A stretch of DNA of 64,000 nt from positions 1-64,000 of the forward strand of contig NZ_QAJR01000029.1 in NCBI RefSeq assembly GCF_003852545.1, written 5' to 3'. Every line of letters starts with the position of its first letter. Within the stretch, counting starts at the first letter, position 1. The position numbers and the translations under genes were made by a program. Origin of the DNA: Acidovorax sp. FJL06 (GTDB lineage Bacteria; Pseudomonadota; Gammaproteobacteria; Burkholderiales; Burkholderiaceae_C). This document shows positions 35,083 to 43,612 of the stretch, in pieces. The notes beneath the pieces are model-generated. The model made no database searches and had not been told where the DNA came from. It saw only the letters and a list, made by a program, of their open reading frames with translations.

Positions 35083-35610
35083 TCAGGCGAGCAGGTGGCC
35101 CAGCAGCCGCTGCAGCGCATAGCGCTGCGTGGCCGCGCGGATGGCAGTGCGGTCGCCCACAAAGTGCTGCATCTCGCTGTGGGTTTCGCCATTGACGCAC
35201 CAGGCAAACCACACGGTGCCCACGGGCTTGGCATCGCTGCCGCCCGTGGGGCCGGCCACGCCGGTCACGGCCAGGCTGACGTGGGCTTGGGAGTGGGCCA
35301 GCGCCCCGTCGGCCATGGCGCGGGCCACGGCCTCGCTCACGGCGCCTTCCTGTTCGATGAGTGTGGCGGGCACGCCCAGCATCTCGGTCTTGGCGGTGTT
35401 GGAGTAGGTGACGAAGCCGCGCTCGAACCAGTCGCTGGCGCCCGCGAGGTCGGTGCAGGCCGCCGCGATCATGCCGCCCGTGCAGCTTTCGGCGGTGGCC
35501 AGCAGGTGCCGGTGTTTGAGCAGCTCCAGAGAAATCTGGGTCAAATTGGCCTCTAGCGCAGATGTATCAAGCGCTAGCAGCTCTTTGTTTGATAGCGACG
35601 CGGTTGTCAT
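35083..35610 (-). CDS. pncC: Nicotinamide-nucleotide amidohydrolase PncC (CinA C-terminal domain)
   Basis: 175 residues deamidating NMN to NaMN in pyridine-nucleotide salvage. Family marks are LATAESCTGGMIAAACTD (about 37-54), FVTYSNTAKTEMLGV, SLAVTGVAGPTGGSDAKPVGTV. E. coli PncC is about 165 residues. The extra N-terminus, codons 6-20 (LSNKELLALDTSALE), is encoded by a palindromic repeat copy. Its start overlaps the pgpA stop by 4 bp. Confidence 0.93.
   Translation of the reverse strand: MTTASLSNKELLALDTSALEANLTQISLELLKHRHLLATAESCTGGMIAAACTDLAGASDWFERGFVTYSNTAKTEMLGVPATLIEQEGAVSEAVARAMADGALAHSQAHVSLAVTGVAGPTGGSDAKPVGTVWFAWCVNGETHSEMQHFVGDRTAIRAATQRYALQRLLGHLLA
35551..35595. repeat. Palindromic repeat forming the N-terminus of pncC
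   Basis: On the minus strand it reads CTATCAAACAAAGAGCTGCT, AGCGCTTGATACATCTGCGC, TAGAG, a good family match. It begins at codon 6 of pncC. Confidence 0.75.
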
Positions 35611-36140
35611 AAAAACCTCCACAGTGCAATGACCAGCAAGGTGCAGAAGGCTGCCACAAAGTCGTCCCACAAGATACCCCAGCCGCCGCGCCAGCCAAAG
35701 CCCTTGAACAGGCTGTCGGCCCAGCCCACGGGGCCGGGCTTGGCCGCGTCGAAGAAGCGGAACAGCGCAAACGCCGTGAGCTGGCCCCAAAAGCCCATGG
35801 GCATGGCCAGCCACAGCACCAGCCAGAAGGCCACGACCTCGTCCCACACGATGCAGCCGGGGTCGGCCACGCGCAGGTGGCGCGCGGTGGTGGTGCAGGC
35901 CCACCAGCCCATCACGGTACTGGCCGCGATCAGCAGGCCCAGGTGCAGGGGCGACAGCCATTGCTGCAGCGCCAGATAGGCCAGCCAGGCCCACAGCGTG
36001 CCCATGGTGCCGGGCGCCACGCGCGACAGGCCGGCGCCAAAGCCCAGGGCGATGAAGTGGGCTGGGTGGGCAAGCAGGAATGCCACCGTGGGGCCGCGGG
36101 GGGCGGAGTCGGTGGGGGAGGGGGGAGGAACGGGTGTCAT
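35607..36140 (-). CDS. pgpA: Phosphatidylglycerophosphatase A
   Basis: 177 residues removing the phosphate from phosphatidylglycerophosphate in phosphatidylglycerol synthesis. LGFGAGLSRVAPGTMGTLWAW, given as LGFGAGLSRVAP and GTMGTLWAW, IVWDEVVAFWLVLW and RFFDAAKPGPVGWAD are family motifs with acidic metal-binding residues. Three or four membrane segments are present. It is coupled to pncC; thiL, the usual next neighbour, is 7.5 kb away (43613). Confidence 0.94.
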   Translation of the reverse strand: MTPVPPPSPTDSAPRGPTVAFLLAHPAHFIALGFGAGLSRVAPGTMGTLWAWLAYLALQQWLSPLHLGLLIAASTVMGWWACTTTARHLRVADPGCIVWDEVVAFWLVLWLAMPMGFWGQLTAFALFRFFDAAKPGPVGWADSLFKGFGWRGGWGILWDDFVAAFCTLLVIALWRFL

Positions 36141-36169
36141 GGGGCGCGAAGCGGCTCAGGGGGCGCTGC

Positions 36170-37846
36170 CTACTGCCTTTCCAGCAGTTCAATGTCTTTG
36201 GGATGGCGGATGGTGTGTTCGGCGCTGAACTGTGCCGTGGCACCCGCCGCCACCGGCTGTTGCCAGGCGACGGTGCCGGGGCTGCGGTTCCAGGCCAGGT
36301 CGGCGGGGTGGGGCTGGTAGCGCGATTCGACCTCGATCTTCTCGTGGCGCGACACCGGCGCTGCATGCAGCACCTGCAGCGTGATGGCGGTGGCGTGGCG
36401 GTTTTCCACGCTGTAGGTGCGGCGCGTCTTGCGCTCGGTGCGGGAGCCGGTAAAGCCTGCGCTGCCCGTCAGGTCCTGCGCGGGTTCGGCCCGCACGGTG
36501 ACCCGTTCATCGCGGCCAAACGACAGGCTGGTGCTGCCCGCCGGGGCGCCTGCACTGGGCGCGCCAAAGTCGATGCGGCCGTTGCCCACAAAGGCGCCGT
36601 CGCGGTACAGGCCCGCTGTGCCTGCAGGCCACACGCCGGGTGGCGGGGCGATGTGGGCCACCAGGTAGGCGGCCTCTTCCATGGCCGGCGCTGTGCGCGT
36701 GATCAGCGTGGCGGGGGCCCTGTGGCTGCCCAGTGCCAGTGTCACGCGCTGGCCGCTCGATGGCACGGTGATGCGCTGGGGCACGGCGAACTCGGAGGCA
36801 AAGCCCTTGTCGAGGGTGCTCACGTCGAACGTGGGCATGGCCTCCTCGGCGGTATGGCGGGACCGGGACAGCGGTGCCATGGCTGGCGCTGGTGCGGGCG
36901 CCATGGCCATGGCGGCGGCCTGTGTGCCCGCTCCTTGCGGCGGTGGCGCCACATTCAGCCACCAGGGGCGCGGCAGCGGCCCCTGCGTGGCGTGGCCCGG
37001 CTGGCCGGTGGACAGCGTGAGCTGCACGCCGCTCCAGTCCTCGCCGCTGTTCTGTGCCACCAGCGCCTGGCGCTCGAGCAGCACCGTGGCCTGGGTCGCA
37101 TCCAGCGTGGCGCGGTAGCTGGGTTGCCAGCCCGGGCCGCGCACCTGGTAGGACAGGCGCAGTTCGGCCTCGCGCTCGGTGGCCAGGTGGATGGTGACGG
37201 ACACCACCCGCGCGCGCTGGCTGGCCACGCGGTCGCGCTCGGCCACCAGGGGTTTGAGGGCCAGCTCCAGGGCCTCCTGCTTGCGCTGCAGCTGATGGGT
37301 GCGGGTGAAGGCGTCCTGCCCGGACTTGCGCAGCACCTCGGCCGTGGCCGTGATCTGCGCGGGCGTGGGGCTGGCGGGGCGGGCCTGGGGCGCATCGTCC
37401 CCGGGGGTGGCGCGGGCCACGCTGCGCAGGTAGCCATCCACCAGCTGCAGGGCCGAGGCCTCGGCCTTCACGCCCGCGATCTGGTCCTCCAGCTCGCGGA
37501 TGCGGCCGTCAAGCGGGCTGGCACAGGCGCTCACCACATCGCGGTCTTCGGTGAGCACGTTGAACTCGCCCACGCGCACAGCGGGGTCCGCGCTGATCTG
37601 CAGGCTTTGCGCATCCAGCGATGCGGGCAGGCAACCGAGCGTGAGGCTGCGCGCGCCCGCAGCCACCTTGGCCACGCGCTCCACCGTGGCGCTGCCGGGG
37701 TAGACGGTGACGCGGGCGATGCGGGAGGTTTCCTGGGCGGCCGTGGACAAGGGGGCCAGGATGGCCAGGCTTGCCAAGCCCAGCGCCCGCAGGGCAGGGG
37801 GCGTGCGCAAAAGGGGGAGGACTGGTGTGGGGCTCGCGGGGCGCAT
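36170..37846 (-). CDS. DUF4139/DUF4140 exported protein
   Basis: 558 residues with a signal peptide (cleaved near STAAQ, residue 37). An N-terminal DUF4140 domain (VTVYPGSATVERVAKVAAG) is followed by a coiled coil (about 110-210) and a C-terminal DUF4139 beta-rich domain (LSYQVRGPGWQPSYRATLDA in parts SYQVRGPGWQP and YRATLDATQATV; EYSVENRHA-like RTYSVENRHATAITLQVLHAAPVS). Function is unknown; relatives are linked to surface or mucoid traits in annotation only. The Ala/Met/Pro-rich stretch near 285-330 is low complexity. Confidence 0.85.
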   Translation of the reverse strand: MRPASPTPVLPLLRTPPALRALGLASLAILAPLSTAAQETSRIARVTVYPGSATVERVAKVAAGARSLTLGCLPASLDAQSLQISADPAVRVGEFNVLTEDRDVVSACASPLDGRIRELEDQIAGVKAEASALQLVDGYLRSVARATPGDDAPQARPASPTPAQITATAEVLRKSGQDAFTRTHQLQRKQEALELALKPLVAERDRVASQRARVVSVTIHLATEREAELRLSYQVRGPGWQPSYRATLDATQATVLLERQALVAQNSGEDWSGVQLTLSTGQPGHATQGPLPRPWWLNVAPPPQGAGTQAAAMAMAPAPAPAMAPLSRSRHTAEEAMPTFDVSTLDKGFASEFAVPQRITVPSSGQRVTLALGSHRAPATLITRTAPAMEEAAYLVAHIAPPPGVWPAGTAGLYRDGAFVGNGRIDFGAPSAGAPAGSTSLSFGRDERVTVRAEPAQDLTGSAGFTGSRTERKTRRTYSVENRHATAITLQVLHAAPVSRHEKIEVESRYQPHPADLAWNRSPGTVAWQQPVAAGATAQFSAEHTIRHPKDIELLERQ

Positions 37847-37936
37847 GGGGCTCCTTGGGCGCGGTGGACAACGGGACTGGGATGCTAGCAGCCGCGTGGC
37901 CTGCCTTGCCCCCGGGGGGTGTCTTGAACAGGCTCT

Positions 37937-38821
37937 TTACAGCGCCCCTGGCACCTCTGCCGCCAGAAAGTCATACACCGCGCGAATCTTGCGGCTGGTG
38001 CGGATCTCGCGGTGCACGGTGAGCCAGATGGGCAGCTCGGGCAGGGGCAGCATGGGCAGCACGGGCACCACGCCGGGGTCGGTGCGGGCCATGTAGTGGC
38101 CCACAAAACCAATGCCCAGGCCCGCGCGCACCGCCGCCCAGTACGCCATGAGGTCGTCGGTGCGAAACGCAAAGTGCTGGCGTTCCACGGGGTAGCCCAT
38201 GGCAGCAAAGCCTTGCACGATGTCCTCGTGCCGGTCGTTGCCCACCAGCTCGTGCAGCAGCAGGTCGGGCGGCTGCTGGGGCGTGCCCTTGCGGCGCAGG
38301 TAGTCGCGGTGGGCGCAGGCGCACAGCGTCACCACGCCGATGCGTTTGGCCACCAGGCTGGCCTGGCTGGGGCGCACCATGCGCAGGGCGATGTCGGCCT
38401 CGCGGCGCAGCAGGTTGGTGACCTCGTTGCTGGCCACCAGCTCCACTTGCACCTCGGGCAGCACCTCGCGCATGCGCGCCAGCACCGGCGGCAGCAGCAT
38501 GCAGGCCACGGGCTGGCTGGCGGTGATGCGCACCGTGCCGCTCACGCCCGCCTCGGCGCCCGACACGCTGCGCGCCAGCTGGTGGGCGCCGGCCTCCATC
38601 GCGCGGGCCGACTCGGCCAGCCGCAGCGCGGTGGCCGTGGGCAGCAGGCCGCGCCCCGTGCGCTCGAACAGCACCACGCCCAGCTGCGATTCCAGCTCGG
38701 CAATGTGGCGGCCGATGGTGGGCTGGCTGGCCTTCAGCACCCGCGCTGCGCCCAGCAGGCTGCCCTGGTCGAGCGCGGCCAGGAAGGACTGCACCAGGCT
38801 CCAGTCAAAGGGGTGGTTCAT
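37937..38821 (-). CDS. LysR-type transcriptional regulator
   Basis: 294 residues. HTH: FLAALDQGSLLGAARVLKAS, then QPTIGRHIAELESQLGVVLF. The effector domain spans about 90-290 (VRITASQPVACMLLPPVLAR). It diverges from the SDR gene over 142 bp, the usual arrangement for control of the neighbour. A dyad in this gap is listed separately. Confidence 0.93.
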   Translation of the reverse strand: MNHPFDWSLVQSFLAALDQGSLLGAARVLKASQPTIGRHIAELESQLGVVLFERTGRGLLPTATALRLAESARAMEAGAHQLARSVSGAEAGVSGTVRITASQPVACMLLPPVLARMREVLPEVQVELVASNEVTNLLRREADIALRMVRPSQASLVAKRIGVVTLCACAHRDYLRRKGTPQQPPDLLLHELVGNDRHEDIVQGFAAMGYPVERQHFAFRTDDLMAYWAAVRAGLGIGFVGHYMARTDPGVVPVLPMLPLPELPIWLTVHREIRTSRKIRAVYDFLAAEVPGAL

Positions 38822-38867
38822 GGGGGCGGTGTGCCTGCGGCAAGGCGCAGACCAGGGGTGAAGAGGT

Positions 38868-38894
38868 ATTCAAATTTGCATTGCTGATATGAAT
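38868..38894. promoter_or_regulatory. Candidate LysR binding site
   Basis: ATTCA at 38868-38872 and TGAAT at 38890-38894 bound an A/T-rich 27-bp dyad midway between the LysR gene and the SDR gene, standing out in a GC-rich gap. Such T-N-A dyads are typical LysR targets; the assignment is by position and symmetry. Confidence 0.45.
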
Positions 38895-38963
38895 GGTTAG
38901 GCAATTGTGTAACGGTGCCTGCGTTTTCACAATCACTCCATCCCTTTTGCATGGAGCCCTGAC

Positions 38964-40004
38964 ATGACCCCGCATTCCTTTCTCCCCACCGGTACCGACA
39001 AGCCCTCCACCGTGCTGATCCTGGGTGCCCGGGGCCGGCTGGGCCTGGCGGCCGCACGGGCCTTTGCCCAGGCCGGCTGGCAGGTGCTGGCCCAGGTGCG
39101 GCCGGGCGCGCGGGCCGCTGCATTGCCGGCAATACAGGGTGTGTGGTGGATGCCCGTGGCGGTGGACGACACCGCTGCGCTGGCCGCCCAGGCGCAGGGC
39201 GCGCAGGTGGTGGTGCATGCGCTCAACCCGCCCTACACCCACAGGGCCTGGCGCGAGCAGGCCCCCGCGCTGATGGAGGCCGCCATTGCCGTGGCCCGCG
39301 CGCTGCACGCCACGCTGATGCTGCCCGGCAACGTCTACAACTTTGGCGAACACATGCCCGCCGTGCTGCGCGAAGACACGCCCCAGGCCGCCACGGGCTT
39401 CAAGGGCCGCCTGCGGGTGCAGCTGGAGCAGCGCCTGCAGGCGGCCACGCAGGACGGCGGCCTGCGCGCCGTGGTGCTGCGCGCCGGCGACTTTTTCGGC
39501 AGCGGCACCGGCGGCTGGCTCGACCAGGCCATCGCCAAGGACCTGCCCCAGGGCCGCGTCACCTGGCCCGGCCCGCTGGATGTGGCCACGCCCTGGGCCT
39601 ACCTGCCCGATCTGGCGCGCACCTTCGTGCGTGTGGCGCAGGAGCGGGAGCGCCTGGCCGCGTTCGAGTGCCTGCATGTCGCCGGGCACCAGGTCACCGC
39701 GCAGCAATGGCTGCACAGCTTCACCGCCATCGCGGCGGAGCAGGGCTGGCTGCCGGACGCGGGGGCGCTGCGGGTGGGCGCGCTGCCCTGGCCGCTGCTG
39801 CGGCTGGCGGGCCTGGTGGCCCCGACGTTTGCCGCGCTGGCGGCCATGCGCTACCTGTGGACCACACCCCACCGGCTGGACAACGCCCGCCTGTGCGCCC
39901 TCATCGGCGACGAGCCCCGCACCCCCTTCGACCAGGCCGTGCGCCAGGCCCTGGCCGACCTGGGGATGCTGGCGGTGCACGCACCCCGCGCCGCCCTGGC
40001 CTGA
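38964..40004 (+). CDS. NAD(P)-dependent epimerase/oxidoreductase (extended SDR)
   Basis: 346 residues. The Rossmann motif is LILGARGRLGLAAARAFAQAG (in parts LILGARGRLGLAA and RAFAQAG, about residues 17-37). NVYNFGEHMP contains the tyrosine often used as catalytic base, and VVLRAGDFFGSG follows. The substrate is unknown. It is divergent from the LysR gene and 35 bp upstream of the nitroreductase-like gene. Confidence 0.85.
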   Translation: MTPHSFLPTGTDKPSTVLILGARGRLGLAAARAFAQAGWQVLAQVRPGARAAALPAIQGVWWMPVAVDDTAALAAQAQGAQVVVHALNPPYTHRAWREQAPALMEAAIAVARALHATLMLPGNVYNFGEHMPAVLREDTPQAATGFKGRLRVQLEQRLQAATQDGGLRAVVLRAGDFFGSGTGGWLDQAIAKDLPQGRVTWPGPLDVATPWAYLPDLARTFVRVAQERERLAAFECLHVAGHQVTAQQWLHSFTAIAAEQGWLPDAGALRVGALPWPLLRLAGLVAPTFAALAAMRYLWTTPHRLDNARLCALIGDEPRTPFDQAVRQALADLGMLAVHAPRAALA

Positions 40005-40039
40005 ACCCTGGCTCCACTCCCCCCGCAAGGACCTTCACC

Positions 40040-41227
40040 ATGCACCGACGCAACTTCATCCGATTGGCCGGTGGCGGCACCATCGCCGCCGCCACCGCTG
40101 GCACGCTGGCCGCGTGCGGCGCCGTAGGCTCCCACTACCCCGCCGAAGCCGTGGAGGCCTGGAAAGGCCCCGTGGGCGAGACCGACCCGCGCCGCCGTGC
40201 CGTGGCCTACGCCATCACGGCGCCCAACCCGCACAACCTGCAGCCCTGGCTGGCGGACCTGCGTGAGGAGGGCGTCATCACCCTGCGCACCGACCGCGAG
40301 CGGGTGCTGCCCCACACCGACCCGTGGGGGCGCCAAATCCTGATCGGCCATGGCGCCTTCCTGGAGCTGCTGGTGATGGCGCTCGCGCAGCAGGGCATGG
40401 GCTGCGAGGTGCAGCTCTGGCCCCAAGGTGCGTTGCCCCTGGCGCTGCGGGAATGGGACGACCGCCCCGTGGCGCGCATCAGGCTCCAACCCGGCGGCCA
40501 GCCCGACCCGCTGTTCGCCCAGGTGCTGTTGCGCCGCACGCCCAAGTCCGATTTCGACACCACCCGCCCCGTGGCCCCCGAGCTGCTGGCGCGCCTGCTG
40601 GCCAGCGCCCCAGCCTCCGGGCAGACCCCGTTGCGCGTGGGCGGCACCGTGGCCGCCGACCAGTTGCCCGCGCTGCGCACGCTGTGCTGGGAGTCGGCCC
40701 AGGTCGAACTGCTCACGCCGCGCACCATGATGGAAAGCATCCACCTCACCCGCGTGGGCCCGTCCGAGATCCTGCGGCACCGCGACGGCATTTCGATCAA
40801 CACGCCTTTTGTGCGCGCCGTGGCGGCCCTGGGCCTGTTCGACCGCAGCGCGCCACCCGCCGAAGGCAGCGCGGCCTACAAAAGCGCCATGGGCCGCTTT
40901 GAAGGCCACAGCCGCACGGCCATGGGCTTTGTGTGGATCACCGGCGCGAACACGCGCAGCGACCAGGTCCAGGCCGGGCGCGCCTACGTGCGCCTGCAGC
41001 TGCAGGCCACGGCGCTGGGCGTGGGCATGCACCCCATGAGCCAGGCCCTGCAGGAGTTTGCCGAGATGGCCCCGCACTGCGAGCGTGCGCACCAGCTGGT
41101 GCTGGGCCAGCCCGCGCCCCGCACGTCCCACGACGCCACGGTGCAGATGCTGTGCCGTATGGGCTATCCGCCGGACATGGCGCCCGCCACGCCCCGCCGG
41201 CCCCTGGCGCGCTTTGTACGAACCTGA
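40040..41227 (+). CDS. Nitroreductase-family protein with Tat lipoprotein signal
   Basis: 395 residues. HRRNFIRLAGGG is a twin-arginine signal and TLAAC26 a lipobox, so export as a folded, probably flavin-loaded lipoprotein is predicted. The body follows the Acg-like nitroreductase pattern (AITAPNPHNLQPW, RQILIGHGAFLELLVMA, MHPMSQALQEF). It probably reduces or sequesters flavin rather than acting on a known nitro compound. It belongs with the SDR gene upstream and the ferric-reductase-like gene downstream. Confidence 0.85.
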   Translation: MHRRNFIRLAGGGTIAAATAGTLAACGAVGSHYPAEAVEAWKGPVGETDPRRRAVAYAITAPNPHNLQPWLADLREEGVITLRTDRERVLPHTDPWGRQILIGHGAFLELLVMALAQQGMGCEVQLWPQGALPLALREWDDRPVARIRLQPGGQPDPLFAQVLLRRTPKSDFDTTRPVAPELLARLLASAPASGQTPLRVGGTVAADQLPALRTLCWESAQVELLTPRTMMESIHLTRVGPSEILRHRDGISINTPFVRAVAALGLFDRSAPPAEGSAAYKSAMGRFEGHSRTAMGFVWITGANTRSDQVQAGRAYVRLQLQATALGVGMHPMSQALQEFAEMAPHCERAHQLVLGQPAPRTSHDATVQMLCRMGYPPDMAPATPRRPLARFVRT

Positions 41228-41381
41228 GTCCGAGGAAGGCCGCCCCCCGCCCAGAGGGCTGATGCAGGTCAACCCCCGGCCACAAGCCGCCGCGCTTTGC
41301 CGTTGCTTCACACACCGTTCAGGTGGCGTTCATCGTGGCTTTCTATATTTGCCGCATTGCAATAAATGGTTGGGGCTGGTG

Positions 41382-42698
41382 ATGTGGAAGAAGGTTTTGG
41401 GGGGCTCCCTGGCGCTGGCAGGGGCGGCGTGGCTGCTGGCACTGTGGGTGCCCCAGCCCGCGGCGCCCGCATGGGGCAACCTCTGGTGGTGGCGCAACCA
41501 GCTGATCCTGCTCACGGGTGTTGCGGCCTGGGCGCTGATGTCGCTCATCATGCTGCTGGCCGTGCGGCCGCAGTGGCTGGAGCGGCCACTGGGCGGGCTG
41601 GACAAGGGCTACCGCCTGCACAAGTGGGCGGGCATTGGCGCGATTGTGCTGGGGCTGGTGCACTACGGGCTGCAGCTGTCGCGCAGCCTGCTGGCCGCGT
41701 GGGTGGGCCGCCCGGTGCGCACGCCCCGGGCGGACTGGTGGCTCAATACCTTCCGCCATCTGGCCGAAGAGATGGGGGAGTGGGCCGTGTGGTTCCTCGC
41801 GGCCATGCTGGTCATCACGCTGTGGCAGCGCTTTCCGTACCACCTGTGGCGCTACCTGCACAAGCTGTTGGCCGGGGTGTACCTGGTGCTGGCCTTCCAT
41901 GCCGTGGTGCTCACGCCGCCCGCCTGGTGGGCGCAGCCTGCGGGCGCGCTGGTGGGGCTGTGCACGCTGGTGGGGGTGTTGTGCGCCGTGCGCTCGCTGG
42001 CCGGGGCCATCGGGCGCAGCCGCCGCCATGCGGCCCGCGTGCTGAGCGTGGTGCCGCAAGGGGCGGGTGTGCTGGAGGTGGCGTGCCAAGTCCGCCCTGC
42101 CAGCGCCTGGCGGCACACGGCGGGGCAGTTTGCGTTTGTCACCTTTGGCCGTGCCGAGGGCGCGCATCCCTTCACCTTGCTCAATGCCGACCAGGGCGAC
42201 GGCACGCTGCGGTTTGCGATCAAGGCGCTGGGCGACCACACCGGCCAGTTGCCCCTGCAAGTCCAGCTGGGGCAGCCGGTGAGCATTGAGGGCCCCTATG
42301 GCCGCTTCGACTTCCGCCACGACAGCGCACCCGAACAGGTGTGGGTGGCCGCCGGCATTGGCGCCACGCCGTTCATGGCCTGGCTCGAATCCCTGCAGGC
42401 CACGCCCGCCTTGGCTCCCCGGGTGCACCTGCATTACTGCGTGCGCCATGCCGGTGAAGCGGTGTTTGCCGAGCGCATGGCCGCGCTGTGCGCCGGCCTG
42501 CCCAGCGTGACGCTGGAGATGCACTACAGCGACGACGCTGGGCCGGTGACGCCGGCAGCGCTGCTCGCAGGCACCAGCGAGGCGGCGAGCGTGTGGTTTT
42601 GCGGGCCGCAGGGCTTTGCCGAGGCGGTGCGCCAGGGCATGCAGCGCCTGGGGCGCTCGCCTGCACGCTTTCATCAAGAGCTGTTCCAGATGCGCTGA
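41382..42698 (+). CDS. Ferric reductase-like transmembrane flavoprotein
   Basis: 438 residues. Six membrane helices (about 5-215) carry paired His residues in LDKGYRLHKWAGIGAIVLGLVHYG and YLHKLLAGVYLVLAFHAVVL (shown in full only in part: LHKWAGIG..LVHYG; YLHKLLAG..FHAVV) for two haems. A ferredoxin-reductase-type FAD (AFVTF, HPFTLLNA) and NAD domain (VAAGIGATPFMAWLE, VWFCGPQGFAEAV) follows. It moves electrons from NAD(P)H across the membrane. The neighbouring exported nitroreductase-like lipoprotein could be an acceptor; this is inference. Confidence 0.88.
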   Translation: MWKKVLGGSLALAGAAWLLALWVPQPAAPAWGNLWWWRNQLILLTGVAAWALMSLIMLLAVRPQWLERPLGGLDKGYRLHKWAGIGAIVLGLVHYGLQLSRSLLAAWVGRPVRTPRADWWLNTFRHLAEEMGEWAVWFLAAMLVITLWQRFPYHLWRYLHKLLAGVYLVLAFHAVVLTPPAWWAQPAGALVGLCTLVGVLCAVRSLAGAIGRSRRHAARVLSVVPQGAGVLEVACQVRPASAWRHTAGQFAFVTFGRAEGAHPFTLLNADQGDGTLRFAIKALGDHTGQLPLQVQLGQPVSIEGPYGRFDFRHDSAPEQVWVAAGIGATPFMAWLESLQATPALAPRVHLHYCVRHAGEAVFAERMAALCAGLPSVTLEMHYSDDAGPVTPAALLAGTSEAASVWFCGPQGFAEAVRQGMQRLGRSPARFHQELFQMR

Positions 42699-42721
42699 GG
42701 CGGATGCCTGGCGCCAGCGCC

Positions 42722-43273
42722 TTATGCCGTGCTGGTGCGGTCCGTGGGCACCAGGTACTCCCGCACCAGCGCCCGCGCGCGGTGCAGGCGGCTTTTGGTG
42801 GCCTCGCGCGTCACGCCCAGCCGCTGCGCCATTTCTTCGATGGTCAACTCCTCGAAGTCGCGCAGCAGCAGGGCCTCGCGGTACAGGGGCGGCAGCGAGT
42901 CGATGGCCAGGGCCAGGTCATGGCGCAGTTCGTGGTCGGGGCGGTGCGACCAGGCGAGGTTGTCTTCCACCTGTGCCAGCGGCTCGCCCTTGAGCCAGGC
43001 CAGCATGGGCTGCATACACAGCCGCTGCACGATGCGCACCACCCAGCCGCCAAACGCCGCCACCTCGCGCAGCGCGCCCACGCGGCGGTAGACGATGATG
43101 AGCGCCTCCTGCACCACGTCGTCGGTGGCCGTGGTGGCGGCGCAGTGGCGCAGCGCATAGCGGCGGATGTCGGGGCGGGTCAGGCGCAGCAGCTGCTCCA
43201 TGGCCTGGGCGTCGCCGCTGCGCGCGGCGGGCAGCAACTGGGCCACGGTGAGGGGTGGAGTGGTTGCGGTCAT
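42722..43273 (-). CDS. ECF-type RNA polymerase sigma factor
   Basis: 183 residues with sigma region 2 (DIRRYALRHCAATTATDDVVQEALIIVYR in parts: DIRRYALRHC, TDDVVQEALIIVYR) and region 4 (SLPPLYREALLLRDFEELTIEEMAQ, parts: SLPPLYREALLLR, TIEEMAQRLGVT, then KSRLHRARALVREYL). No zinc-binding anti-sigma gene is adjacent. It is 10 bp downstream of the DUF2892 gene and probably cotranscribed. It converges on the ferric-reductase gene. Confidence 0.92.
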   Translation of the reverse strand: MTATTPPLTVAQLLPAARSGDAQAMEQLLRLTRPDIRRYALRHCAATTATDDVVQEALIIVYRRVGALREVAAFGGWVVRIVQRLCMQPMLAWLKGEPLAQVEDNLAWSHRPDHELRHDLALAIDSLPPLYREALLLRDFEELTIEEMAQRLGVTREATKSRLHRARALVREYLVPTDRTSTA

Positions 43274-43283
43274 GTGGGTTCGT

Positions 43284-43487
43284 TTATTCCACAGGCTTGC
43301 GGCCCACCATGGCGCAGGCGGGGCAGTAGCCAAACGCGCCGCTCAGGATGCTGCCAACGCCCGAGGCGGCCAGCGCCAGGCCCAGGGGCGAAGCGGCCAG
43401 CCACCACAGGCCGGCGGCGATGAGGGCGACCCCGCCAACAACGCGCAGCAGGCTTTCGGGGCGGGTGATGTTCTTGCGGTACAGCAT
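43284..43487 (-). CDS. DUF2892 (YgaP-like) small membrane protein
   Basis: 67 residues with two helices (about 14-32, 37-55) and GYCPACAMVGRKP at the C-terminus. It matches the DUF2892 membrane family, often fused to or near rhodanese domains. The start at 43487 has AGGAG (in ggagctattcacc) upstream; the earlier Met at 43574 is rejected. The CxxC may bind metal or respond to redox. Confidence 0.85.
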   Translation of the reverse strand: MLYRKNITRPESLLRVVGGVALIAAGLWWLAASPLGLALAASGVGSILSGAFGYCPACAMVGRKPVE

Positions 43488-43612
43488 GGTGAATAGCTCC
43501 TTGGTGGGGGGAAGGAGGTGCCAGCACAGGGCGCCTCCCCTACCAAGAGCGACGGGTTGCGCAAAAGGATTCATGGTTCGCGAAAAAAGTCGCAGCCCGT
43601 CACTGCTGCCTG

